Source: Tissierellia bacterium (GTDB lineage Bacteria > Bacillota > Clostridia > Tissierellales > Peptoniphilaceae). From it: 45,141 bases of DNA. The notes beneath the pieces were generated by a model. It had not been told where the DNA came from. It searched no databases and saw only the letters and a list, made by a program, of their open reading frames with translations. The stretch lies in contig JAUNVF010000015.1 in NCBI GenBank assembly GCA_030537815.1, forward strand, positions 1-45,141, in the 5' to 3' direction. Made by a program: the position numbers and the translations under genes. Positions 8,274-15,835 of the stretch are shown one piece after another (the stretch's first letter is position 1; every line of letters begins with the position of its first letter).

Positions 8274-9677
8274 ATTAAAAGACCAATATATGACAAAATA
8301 AGAGAGATTTCGAGTAAAAAAAATGTAGACTTCCAGCTTCCTGGACATAAAAAGAGATTTACTGACAGTATCGATTTTAAATTGATACCTGATTATGATT
8401 TAACTGAAACTTTCAATACCGATAATCTTCATAATCCGGTAGGGATAATAAGAGAAAGTATGGAAGAGATAAAAAGAATCTATGGATCTAGAGAATCCTT
8501 CTATATAGTAAATGGATCTACTTCTGCACTCCATATCGCGATGATGTCTGCTACTAATCCGGGAGATAAGATTTTAATTCAGAGAAATTCGCATATGTCG
8601 GTTTATAATGGTACTATATTATGCAAATTAAATGCTGAATATTTAATGCCTAAATACGATTTGGAAAAAGAAATCATAGGTTCTTTAGATGTAGCTGAAT
8701 TTGAACTTAAGACTAGAAGAAAAGATATAAAAGCTGCAGTGATATTAAATCCTTCTTTTTATGGATTATGTCCGGATTTAGAAAAGATAATTGAAATTGC
8801 AAAATCTAGAGATATAATATTAATTGTTGACGAAGCACATGGTCCGCATTTAAAATTTAATAAAAAACTTCCGCTCTCGGCAGTAGAATTAGGTGCGGAT
8901 TTCGTGATACATTCTACCCATAAAACTCTGCCTGCACTGACTCAAACATCTCTACTTCATATCTGCTCAGAAAAAGTAGATATAGAAAGAGTTAGACAAG
9001 TATCGAGGATTTTACAGACCTCGTCTCCTTCTTATATTTTTTTGACTTCCATGGAGCAAGCAGTCGGATATATGGATACTGATAAAGCTAGGATAAAGCT
9101 CAGTAAATTAATTGATGATATAATTATATTTGAGAATAATATAAAAAAAATAGATGGAATCAAGTTGGTAGAAGACAATGATCTTTTTTATAAAAAAGAT
9201 ATCACTAAAATCATATTCGGGCTCGATGGTATAAGTGGTGATGATTTGAGAAATAATTTGCATGAGAATTATGGTATCGATATGGAATATGCCGATTTAA
9301 ATTATGTAGTGGGCATTTTGTCAGTTATGAATGACAAGGGCGATCTTATAAGATTAGAAGATGCTATAAAGGAGATTGCAAAAAATAGAAATACTCATAA
9401 TCCAATTGAAAAGAAAATTCAGAATTTGATTTATCCCGAGATAGATAAGAGCATACAAGAGGCTTTTTATAGTGAGAAAGAGAGAATTCCTCTAGAAGAT
9501 TCTATAGGAAGGACATCCGCATCCTATATTATCCCTTATCCTCCGGGCATACCCCAACTCGCTCCCGGTGAGATTATAAAAGAAGATCATATTTTATTAG
9601 TAGAAGAGATGAAATCTAAAATTGAGATAATTGGATTAATTGGCGATAGGCAGGATTTAATTGAGGTATTGAAATGA
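8274..9677 (+). CDS. Orn/Lys/Arg decarboxylase family PLP enzyme, apparent ATT start
   Basis: Fold-type I PLP decarboxylase related to B. subtilis YaaO and SpeA, 467 aa. The PLP lysine is in HSTHKTLPALTQTS, with VDEAHGPH before it (PLP aspartate). The C-terminal family domain contains YPPGIP. The first ATG/GTG/TTG in frame is TTG 8382, but homology clearly extends upstream: RPIYDKIREISS and QLPGHKKR, the conserved N-terminal PLP/substrate region, are encoded from 8280. The frame is closed at TGA 8262. ATT at 8274 (reading IKRPIYD), 6 bases after GAGGG, is the best start. Substrate (lysine, ornithine or arginine) cannot be told. It overlaps tmk by 4 bases, as in the B. subtilis yaaO-tmk order. 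Confidence 0.85.
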   Translation: MKRPIYDKIREISSKKNVDFQLPGHKKRFTDSIDFKLIPDYDLTETFNTDNLHNPVGIIRESMEEIKRIYGSRESFYIVNGSTSALHIAMMSATNPGDKILIQRNSHMSVYNGTILCKLNAEYLMPKYDLEKEIIGSLDVAEFELKTRRKDIKAAVILNPSFYGLCPDLEKIIEIAKSRDIILIVDEAHGPHLKFNKKLPLSAVELGADFVIHSTHKTLPALTQTSLLHICSEKVDIERVRQVSRILQTSSPSYIFLTSMEQAVGYMDTDKARIKLSKLIDDIIIFENNIKKIDGIKLVEDNDLFYKKDITKIIFGLDGISGDDLRNNLHENYGIDMEYADLNYVVGILSVMNDKGDLIRLEDAIKEIAKNRNTHNPIEKKIQNLIYPEIDKSIQEAFYSEKERIPLEDSIGRTSASYIIPYPPGIPQLAPGEIIKEDHILLVEEMKSKIEIIGLIGDRQDLIEVLK

Positions 9678-10303
9678 TAAAAAGAGGTAAATTTATAGTC
9701 TTTGAAGGACCAGATGGCTGCGGAAAATCGACTATAGCAAAAATGATAAGAAATGAACTTTTAGATATTGAAATAGACTGCGTACTCACCAGGGAGCCAG
9801 GGGGGACGAAAACAGGCGAAAAAATAAGGGATATATTATTGAATAAAGATAATATTATATCCGCTTCGACTGAAGCATTGCTCATGGCATCTGCTAGAGC
9901 ACAGCATATAGAGGAATTGATAAAGCCTTCTTTGAATTTAGGTAAACAAGTACTTTGCGATAGATTTGTCGTATCATCTCTTGTCTACCAGGGCATAGGA
10001 AGAAATTTGGGTATAAATAGAGTAGAAAAACTTAATGAATTTGCTGTAGATATTTGTCCCGACCTAACGATATTCTTTGATTTGGATTATGAGACTGCTT
10101 TAGGTAGAAGAAATATAAGAAAGACAAGCGATAGAATGGAAGATATGGACGATGATTTCCACTATAAAATTCATGAAGGCTATAAAAGAATTTACTCCGA
10201 ATACAAAGAAAAGTATAATATAATTAGGATAGACTCGTCGGATAAAATTGAAAAAGTTTTCTGTACGGCTTTTGACAAAGTTAAAGAGATACTGGAGGTA
10301 TAA
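9674..10303 (+). CDS. tmk: Thymidylate kinase
   Basis: Phosphorylates dTMP to dTDP for DNA synthesis. The P-loop FEGPDGCGKST is near residue 10-20, the DRFVVSSLVYQG motif binds dTMP, and the LID region RRNIRKTSDRMEDMD follows. Length (209 aa) is normal. It overlaps the decarboxylase by 4 bases and is followed within 2 bases by the DarA gene, the usual Bacillota arrangement. Confidence 0.95.
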   Translation: MIKRGKFIVFEGPDGCGKSTIAKMIRNELLDIEIDCVLTREPGGTKTGEKIRDILLNKDNIISASTEALLMASARAQHIEELIKPSLNLGKQVLCDRFVVSSLVYQGIGRNLGINRVEKLNEFAVDICPDLTIFFDLDYETALGRRNIRKTSDRMEDMDDDFHYKIHEGYKRIYSEYKEKYNIIRIDSSDKIEKVFCTAFDKVKEILEV

Positions 10304-10304
10304 T

Positions 10305-10631
10305 ATGAAATTATTAATTGCCATTGTTCAGGATGAAGATGTTCATATGCTAATAGATGACCTGATGGAACACGAATTTAGAGTTACTAAACTAGCGTCG
10401 ACAGGAGGTTTCCTAAAAGCCGGAAACACGACTCTTTTATTGGGTGTGGATGATCATAAGATAGATGGTGTACTCGATATAATTAGAGAGAATTGTAGTT
10501 CGAGAAAGACTACGACTACTCTTTTAAATGTTTCAATGCCGGGAGACGCATATGTCCCACTTCCGATGGAAGTACAAATAGGCGGGGCAACTGTTTTTAT
10601 ATTGGAGATAGAAAAGTTTATAAAGATATAA
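10305..10631 (+). CDS. darA: Cyclic di-AMP receptor, PII-like (DarA/PstA)
   Basis: PII-like trimeric protein (108 aa) that binds the second messenger c-di-AMP. The signature VTKLASTGGFLKAGNTTLL covers the ligand pocket between subunits, and the C-terminal strand PMEVQIGGATVFILEIEKF is the complete family ending. The start is ATG 10305, 5 bases after TGGAGG; an in-frame ATG at 10248 lies inside tmk and would add an unrelated tail. It sits between tmk and holB as in Bacillus (yaaQ). Its downstream targets are unknown. A shortened paralogue follows directly. Confidence 0.93.
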   Translation: MKLLIAIVQDEDVHMLIDDLMEHEFRVTKLASTGGFLKAGNTTLLLGVDDHKIDGVLDIIRENCSSRKTTTTLLNVSMPGDAYVPLPMEVQIGGATVFILEIEKFIKI

Positions 10632-10662
10632 TAAACAAAAATACGGTTAACGGGGGAATAAT

Positions 10663-10941
10663 ATGAAATTGATATTGGCGATAATAAGTGATGAATTGAT
10701 AGATGAGGTGTCTGAAGCTCTTTCAGATCGCGATTTTAAGACCACAAAACTGAGTTCTACAGGTGGTTTTTTAAAGAAGGGTAATACGACTATAATTATA
10801 GGGGCTGAAAAAGAGAAGGTAGATGATATAATTTATTTGCTTAAAACTACTATCGAAAATAGCGACAAGAAAAATAGCGATCAAAATATTTCGGATGCCA
10901 ATATTTTTGTTATACCCATGGCGGGAATGCAGAAGATGTAA
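10663..10941 (+). CDS. Second, shortened DarA-like PII protein
   Basis: A paralogue (92 aa) of the gene just upstream. It shares the N-terminal strand MKLILAIISDE and the pocket motif TTKLSSTGGFLKKGNTTIII almost unchanged. The following region is different: the B-loop is replaced by a polar stretch (SDKKNSDQNISD), and the PMEV-GGATVF ending is reduced to ANIFVIPMAG. The likely product is a PII-like protein that keeps the c-di-AMP-facing motif but has a remodelled loop. The ribosome site is GGGGGAAT before ATG 10663. It overlaps holB by one base (TAATG). Confidence 0.85.
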   Translation: MKLILAIISDELIDEVSEALSDRDFKTTKLSSTGGFLKKGNTTIIIGAEKEKVDDIIYLLKTTIENSDKKNSDQNISDANIFVIPMAGMQKM

Positions 10942-11762
10942 TGAAAAAATTAAATGGAATAGATATATTAAATGCTCAAATTTCGTCAAATAGGCTTTCT
11001 CATGCATATATATTTGAGTCAGATGAACATGAGGACGGCAGAGAAGCTGCACTGAAATTTATTGAGGATATTGATAAGAGTTTAAATCATGGTGAAATAG
11101 AAAGATCTCTTAATAAAATAGATATATCTAGAAATTTAAAAATTGTTGAACCAAATGGAAAGACGATTAGAATAGAAGATATAAGGGATTTAATTAGATT
11201 TTATCAGACCCTTCCATTCAATTCTAAATATAAATATGCAATTATTTTTCAAGCAGAGAGATTGAGAGTAGAGTCATCAAATGCGATGTTAAAGCTTCTT
11301 GAAGATATGCCTGAATATGGTAAAATAATACTTGTAACAAAATCGTCTGGCAATATATTGCCAACGATTAAATCGAGATGCCAAGTAGTTAAAATCGAGA
11401 GTTCTAAAAATGATGATATAATAGATAGGGAATTTATATATTCATTAATTGATGAATTCCTTTTAGGAAATTTTAATGCTATAATTCAAAATTTAGATAA
11501 AATAGATGAGTTAAAAGAGCATGGTCATGATTTTTTTTCAGCAGTTATAGAATTTATTAATAGCATGCTTCTAATCAGATATTATTCATATGATAATGGG
11601 ATTTTATCTACTGAGAGGATCAATAAATATAAGTATATCAATATCTCTAGGCAAAGATTGATATCGGTAATAGAGGATTGTATAGAGATGCAGATGAATT
11701 TAAAAAATAATGTAAATTTTTTACTTTCTGTCGAGGAGCTGGCATTAAATTTAAGTAATTAG
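10941..11762 (+). CDS. holB: DNA polymerase III delta' subunit
   Basis: Clamp-loader subunit, 273 aa. SNAMLKLLEDMPEYGKIILVT, then ILPTIKSRCQVV, are the AAA+ delta'/gamma hallmarks. The N-terminal SHAYIF is in place, but where gamma subunits have the P-loop this protein reads ESDEHEDGREAA, with no Walker A. It is therefore unlikely to bind ATP, as is common for delta'. No zinc finger is visible. It starts at ATG 10941 coupled to the preceding stop codon, and ricT follows within 15 bases. Confidence 0.88.
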   Translation: MKKLNGIDILNAQISSNRLSHAYIFESDEHEDGREAALKFIEDIDKSLNHGEIERSLNKIDISRNLKIVEPNGKTIRIEDIRDLIRFYQTLPFNSKYKYAIIFQAERLRVESSNAMLKLLEDMPEYGKIILVTKSSGNILPTIKSRCQVVKIESSKNDDIIDREFIYSLIDEFLLGNFNAIIQNLDKIDELKEHGHDFFSAVIEFINSMLLIRYYSYDNGILSTERINKYKYINISRQRLISVIEDCIEMQMNLKNNVNFLLSVEELALNLSN

Positions 11763-11776
11763 TATTGGAGAATATA

Positions 11777-12655
11777 TTGAATAAAGTAATAGGTGTAAGA
11801 TTTAAGGAATCGGGCAAAATTTATTATTTTGACCCGCTGGATATAGATATTGCAAGAGGTCAAAATGTTATTGTCGAAACGGCAAGAGGAGTAGAATTTG
11901 GGACTTGCGTGATCGATGAAAAGAGAATAGAGGACAAAGAGCTGGTCGCTCCATTAAAACCGGTTATACGAGTTGCAGATGATGTTGATGTCAAGATTCA
12001 CGAAGATAATAAAAAGAGGGCAAAAGATGCGATTGATATTTGTGAGATTAAAATAAAAGAGCATAAATTAGATATGAAGCTCGTAGACTGTGAATATACT
12101 TTCGATAATAATAAGGTAATATTTTATTTTACTTCGGATGGAAGAGTCGACTTTAGAGAGCTCGTCAAAGATTTGGCGTCTATTTTTAGGACTAGAATTG
12201 AATTGAGGCAGATTGGCGTTAGAGATCAGGCCAAGATAACCGGCGGGCTGTCTCCATGTGGTAGAGTCGCCTGTTGTAAACAATTTTTGGGTGAATTCAC
12301 TCCTGTATCGATAAAAATGGCAAAAGAACAATCCCTATCTTTAAATCCGGCCAAGATTTCAGGCCTATGTGGCAGGCTAATGTGCTGTCTGAAATATGAA
12401 CAGGAGCAATACGAGGATAGCCTTAAAAAGATACCTCCTGTAGGTACCGTAGTCATTACGGAGCAGGGAAAGGGGACTGTGGTCGATACATATACTTTGC
12501 TTGAGCTTTTAAAGGTTAAACTCAAGACGGATGACGATGTCGAAGAAATTAAAACATATCTCCTTGATGAAGTAAAGATAACCAGAGAGAGAGATAAAAA
12601 GTATTTTAAAGCAAATGATGATGATAATCAATATACACTAGATAAAGATTATTGA
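11777..12655 (+). CDS. ricT: RicT/YaaT, PSP1-domain protein
   Basis: PSP1 C-terminal domain protein (292 aa). In Bacillus, RicT (YaaT) works with RicA and RicF in an Fe-S complex that promotes mRNA processing by RNase Y and affects biofilm and sporulation. The cysteine motifs CGRVACC (near 165) and CGRLMCCLKYE (near 200) fit cluster binding. Start TTG 11777 is chosen because GGAG lies 6 bases before it; TTG 11765 lacks a ribosome site. The stop codon overlaps the -35 box of the ferredoxin promoter. Confidence 0.92.
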   Translation: MNKVIGVRFKESGKIYYFDPLDIDIARGQNVIVETARGVEFGTCVIDEKRIEDKELVAPLKPVIRVADDVDVKIHEDNKKRAKDAIDICEIKIKEHKLDMKLVDCEYTFDNNKVIFYFTSDGRVDFRELVKDLASIFRTRIELRQIGVRDQAKITGGLSPCGRVACCKQFLGEFTPVSIKMAKEQSLSLNPAKISGLCGRLMCCLKYEQEQYEDSLKKIPPVGTVVITEQGKGTVVDTYTLLELLKVKLKTDDDVEEIKTYLLDEVKITRERDKKYFKANDDDNQYTLDKDY

Positions 12656-12680
12656 CAAATCCTAAATTATAGTATATAAT
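12652..12680 (+). promoter_or_regulatory. Consensus promoter of the ferredoxin gene
   Basis: TTGACA (12652-12657), 17-base spacer, TATAAT (12675-12680): a perfect sigma-A promoter. The TGA of the -35 is the ricT stop codon. Confidence 0.92.
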
Positions 12681-12706
12681 AATACTACAAGATAGGAGGT
12701 GTTAAT

Positions 12707-12877
12707 ATGGCACATATTATCGACGAAACTTGTATAGCATGTGGATCATGCCAACCAGAATGTCCGGTAGAATGTATATCTGAAGGTGAAGTTTATCACA
12801 TCAATGCAGAAGAATGCATAGACTGTGGAGCTTGTGTAGCTGTTTGTCCTTCTGACTCCATTCATCCAGAAGACTAA
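12707..12877 (+). CDS. 2[4Fe-4S] ferredoxin
   Basis: Small clostridial-type electron carrier, 56 aa. Two CxxCxxCxxxC motifs are present: C9, C12, C15, C19 and C37, C40, C43, C47, with the usual cross-pairing (three from one motif plus the last of the other). C19 is followed by PVEC, so there is one extra cysteine (C23). The translation begins [23 protein letters not shown] lies 6 bases before the ATG. The gene has its own consensus promoter and a perfect terminator, so it should be a short, abundant, separate transcript within the ricT-trmN6 stretch. Confidence 0.95.
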   Translation: MAHIIDETCIACGSCQPECPVECISEGEVYHINAEECIDCGACVAVCPSDSIHPED

Positions 12878-12897
12878 AGACAAATACTACATAACAA

Positions 12898-12930
12898 AAA
12901 AAGAAGCTCTTATAAGAGCTTCTTTTATAT
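12898..12930 (+). terminator. Terminator after the ferredoxin gene
   Basis: AAGAAGCTCTTA (12901-12912) and TAAGAGCTTCTT (12913-12924) form a perfect palindrome (about 10 bp stem, 4-base loop), flanked by an A-run and TTTTATATT. The trmN6 ribosome site begins only 8 bases later. Confidence 0.88.
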
Positions 12931-12940
12931 TGGAGGAAAA

Positions 12941-13645
12941 ATGGAGCGAATAGACTATATTCCTGGTACAGATTATAAAATAATCCAAAATAAAACAAAA
13001 TTTTCATTTGGAATAGATTCCATATTGCTCAGCAGCTTTGCGAATATAAGAGAAGATCTAGTCGTTGTAGATATAGGAACCGGCGTTGGGATCTTAGCTT
13101 TGAGATGTCATAAATTATATAAAACTAAAAAAGTATACGCATATGAGATTCAAAGAGAAATAGCTGATATGGCAAAAAGGTCGGTTGCTTTAAATCGATT
13201 AGAGAATGAGATTGAAGTGATAAATGTCGATATAAATAATATAGACAGACATGAAAAGGTCGACTGTATAATTACAAATCCGCCATATATGGAGAGCGGA
13301 AGGGGAATTGAAAATCAAGATAAGTCAAAGCTGATATCTTTATATGAAAAAAAGTTGAAATTGGAAGATATATTTGTATTTTCGGATAAATTTTTAAAAA
13401 ATAGGGGCAAGCTATTTATGGTGATTCGTTCCAATAGATTGATCGATATGGTTGAAATGGCCAGGAAGTATGGTATAGAGCCTGTTAGGATGAGATCGGT
13501 TCATTCTTTTTCAAATACAAAATCAAAATTAGTTTTAATGGAATTTGTAAAATCAGGAGGTAAGAATTTTGTACTTGAATCGCCTCTTGTAATATACGAA
13601 AAACCCGGATTATATACCGAGGAAGTGAAGGGATTTTATGAATGA
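12941..13645 (+). CDS. trmN6: tRNA1(Val) (adenine37-N6)-methyltransferase-like protein
   Basis: Rossmann-fold SAM methyltransferase (234 aa) of the YabB/YfiC family. SAM motif I is VVDIGTGVGILAL and the N6-adenine motif is NPPY, followed by MESGRG. In E. coli the relative methylates A37 of tRNA1(Val); the Bacillota member probably acts on tRNA too. GGAGG lies 6 bases before the ATG, right after the ferredoxin terminator, and no separate promoter is obvious, so read-through may matter. It overlaps rsmI by 8 bases, matching yabB-rsmI order in Bacillus, but without the small GIY-YIG gene usually between them. Confidence 0.88.
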   Translation: MERIDYIPGTDYKIIQNKTKFSFGIDSILLSSFANIREDLVVVDIGTGVGILALRCHKLYKTKKVYAYEIQREIADMAKRSVALNRLENEIEVINVDINNIDRHEKVDCIITNPPYMESGRGIENQDKSKLISLYEKKLKLEDIFVFSDKFLKNRGKLFMVIRSNRLIDMVEMARKYGIEPVRMRSVHSFSNTKSKLVLMEFVKSGGKNFVLESPLVIYEKPGLYTEEVKGFYE

Positions 13646-14456
13646 TAGAGGGATCTTGTATATATTGCCTACTCCGATAGGAAATTTAGAAGATATAAGT
13701 TTTAGAATATTGGATGTATTAAGAGATGTTGACATAGTTTTATGCGAAGACACGAGGCATACTGTAAAAATATTAAACCATTTTCAGATAGAAGCTAAAT
13801 TGATTTCCTATCACGAACATAATGAAAAGAAGAGAGCAGATGATGTTCTAAAATGGATAAATGAAGGAAGAGATATAGCTCTGGTTTCAGATGCGGGAAT
13901 GCCCTGCATTTCTGACCCGGGATCCATATTGGTCGATTTGGCCCATTTAAATGGAGTAGAAATTACTGTCCTACCGGGACCTAATGCTGCGGTTACAGCA
14001 ATAGCTGCATCGGGATTCGATTCTTCGAGATTTCAATTTATCGGATTTCTGCCAAGAAATAAAGGGAAAAAGAAAGCTGAATTATTAGAAACTGGAGAAT
14101 ATAAAGGATTGACAATTATATACGAGTCCCCACATAGATTTTTGGATACTATATCCGATATAATGACTTTATTTCCGAAAAGAGAGATATTTGTAGCCAG
14201 AGAGCTTACAAAGATTCACGAGGAATACTATAGATCTGAAGTCGAAGAAGTTTATGACTATTTTAAAGATAGAAATATCAGAGGGGAATTCGTACTGGTA
14301 TTGAATAAATACGAGACTCATGAACTAATAGATATTGAAAGTGAATTAAGAAATTTGATATCGATGGGATATAGCAAGTCAAAGGCCGTAAAAGAGCTGG
14401 CTTCAAAGCATGATATAAGTAAAAATGAAATATATGAAATAAGTTTAAAAATTTAA
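13638..14456 (+). CDS. rsmI: 16S rRNA (cytidine1402-2'-O)-methyltransferase
   Basis: Tetrapyrrole-methylase-fold enzyme modifying C1402 in the decoding site of 16S rRNA, 272 aa. Diagnostic stretches are LYILPTPIGNLEDIS at the N-terminus, EDTRHT, VSDAGMPCISDPG, LPGPNA and IYESPHR. The C-terminal helical region (GYSKSKAVKELA) is the normal family extension. ATG 13638 lies within the end of trmN6. A hairpin follows the gene. Confidence 0.95.
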   Translation: MNDRGILYILPTPIGNLEDISFRILDVLRDVDIVLCEDTRHTVKILNHFQIEAKLISYHEHNEKKRADDVLKWINEGRDIALVSDAGMPCISDPGSILVDLAHLNGVEITVLPGPNAAVTAIAASGFDSSRFQFIGFLPRNKGKKKAELLETGEYKGLTIIYESPHRFLDTISDIMTLFPKREIFVARELTKIHEEYYRSEVEEVYDYFKDRNIRGEFVLVLNKYETHELIDIESELRNLISMGYSKSKAVKELASKHDISKNEIYEISLKI

Positions 14457-14464
14457 ATAAAAGA

Positions 14465-14502
14465 AAACAGCAGATGCCTTTGAGGACATCTGCTCTTTAT
14501 AA
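14465..14502. terminator. Terminator between rsmI and the G5/3D gene
   Basis: AGCAGATG (14469-14476) pairs with CATCTGCT (14487-14494), with an inner CC/GG pair and one bulged A. The better T-run is on the - strand (GTTTTCTTTTA), so it may serve the G5/3D gene most. Confidence 0.7.
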
Positions 14503-14520
14503 AAAGGGGGGGAGTATAAT

Positions 14521-15477
14521 CTAGTTTAGTATATAAACTCTGACAGAACGCCTTCCAAAATCAAGTGCTGTCTGATGTGAATCATAAAATAAATCTATAA
14601 TATTGCCAACTATCGCGCTTCCCGTATCTTCAGCGACAGCATATCCATAGCTTGGCCATCCGTCTAAAGACTCTATATAAACTCTGGAACCTAGCGGTAT
14701 AACACTTGGATCGACTGCGATTACGCCGGGTCTAGCAATAGTTCCCGAAGCAGTATATGGCACTCCGTCTGCAACACTTGCATCATATGCTGTAGCCTGC
14801 ATATCTATAAAATAACTATAATTAAAATCTTGATCAGAAGCTGAATCTGTATTTTGATCTGTATATTCTGAAGATTCAGTAATATTTTCGTTTTCTTCTA
14901 TAGCTTTGATTTCTTTAGTTCCGACCATTATCTCTTCATTTATAGCTTCATTAAGAATTTTTTCTGAAAGCAATTTTTTCGAGACTTCTACATCATCTCT
15001 TTTAGTGAGTAAATATTCTTTTTCAATTAGGCCATTTACTCCTTCCACAGCTACTACTTCTTTACCTTTTTCGAGATCTGGATCATCTGTCCTTATAGAC
15101 TTAAATTCAATTTCTGAATTTTCTTTAATTTTTTCTTCAGAAAAAGATGTTATAAATAAATTTTCAAAATCATTTGGACCATCAGATGGAAATATATTGT
15201 AATTTTCTTCCAATACTATTCCACTCTCTTTTATCGCCTTTTGGATATCCTCTTCATCCTCAGGCAAAATATATTTCTTTCCTTTGTAGAATATTTTTCT
15301 TTCGATATTCTCATCAAAATATCTTTCCATGCTCGTGTTCAATATCGTATTTTCATTTATATCATATATTTTATCGTATTTTTCAACGGAATCATTAGAC
15401 ATAAAACCTGAAAATACTATTAAAGAAGCCACTAGCAATAAAAATATTAAATATTTGTAAGCTTTTTTCATTTCCAA
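14521..15477 (-). CDS. G5- and 3D-domain cell-wall protein (YabE type)
   Basis: Exported cell-wall enzyme candidate, about 318 aa. A signal/membrane segment (about 8-28) is followed by a DUF348-like ubiquitin-fold segment (GKKYILPEDEEDIQKAI region), a G5 domain (about 115-195, with DLEKGKEVVAVEG) and a C-terminal 3D domain (about 223-318). The 3D domain has the conserved aspartates VDPSVIPLGSRVYIE, AEDTG and IIDLF, as in MltA-like lytic transglycosylases and YabE/YocH. A role in peptidoglycan turnover is likely. Starts: TTG 15477 lies 8 bases after AAAGGA; ATG 15471 and ATG 15486 are alternatives. yabE often lies near rsmI in Bacillota, consistent with this place. Confidence 0.85.
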   Translation of the reverse strand: MEMKKAYKYLIFLLLVASLIVFSGFMSNDSVEKYDKIYDINENTILNTSMERYFDENIERKIFYKGKKYILPEDEEDIQKAIKESGIVLEENYNIFPSDGPNDFENLFITSFSEEKIKENSEIEFKSIRTDDPDLEKGKEVVAVEGVNGLIEKEYLLTKRDDVEVSKKLLSEKILNEAINEEIMVGTKEIKAIEENENITESSEYTDQNTDSASDQDFNYSYFIDMQATAYDASVADGVPYTASGTIARPGVIAVDPSVIPLGSRVYIESLDGWPSYGYAVAEDTGSAIVGNIIDLFYDSHQTALDFGRRSVRVYILN

Positions 15478-15501
15478 TAGAATCATCCTTTCATCACTAA
15501 A

Positions 15502-15530
15502 ATTTTATTAATATAGCTATATATAGTCAA
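15502..15530 (-). promoter_or_regulatory. Promoter of the G5/3D gene
   Basis: On the - strand TTGACT (15530-15525), 17-base spacer, TAAAAT (15507-15502). Confidence 0.7.
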
Positions 15531-15608
15531 TAGACTAGTGAAAATACAGAGAATAAATATATAAAATCGACCAGTTTTTAAGGCTTTAATTATAAAATTA
15601 TATATTTT

Positions 15609-15674
15609 GTTACACATTTGTAACTATTTAAGTTTTTTATATTATAGGAAAATTAAAGGTTACAAAATTGTTAC
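15609..15674 (+). repeat. Paired GTTAC motifs in the 3D/subtilase intergenic region
   Basis: The gene-free stretch 15487-15835 is very AT-rich. It holds GTTAC-N6-GTAAC (15609-15624, an inverted repeat) and GTTAC-N6-GTTAC (15659-15674, a direct repeat) 50 bases apart, as well as promoters for both flanking genes. The motifs could be operator sites; no known regulator is recognised. Confidence 0.4.
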
Positions 15675-15792
15675 AAAGCATTTATGCTAATTTTGGGATA
15701 AATCCATAATTTATATTACGAAAACTTAATATTATATGTCAATTTAATTAGATTTATATAAATTCATTTAATAAATAAAAATCTCGAATTTA

Positions 15793-15801
15793 TGATATAA
15801 T
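15793..15801 (+). promoter_or_regulatory. Extended -10 promoter of the subtilase gene
   Basis: TGATATAAT (15793-15801) is an extended -10. The position for a -35 (15773-15778) has only AAATAA. Confidence 0.55.
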
Positions 15802-15835
15802 AAATATTACTGTCAAGAATTACAGGAGGTATGTG

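Noticed and set aside
8261-8278. Frameshift joining ATG 8261 to the decarboxylase
   Set aside because: ATG 8261 reads only MRDWY before a stop; a frameshift would be needed in a stretch without long homopolymers. A non-standard start with a good ribosome site is simpler, although a sequencing error cannot be excluded.
12226-12525. Overlapping - strand frames within ricT
   Set aside because: They lie wholly inside the conserved PSP1 coding sequence and show no family pattern.
14506-14512. Run of seven G just after the rsmI terminator
   Set aside because: Non-coding and single; on the - strand it lies downstream of the 3D gene stop. Phase variation is unlikely with no gene spanning it.
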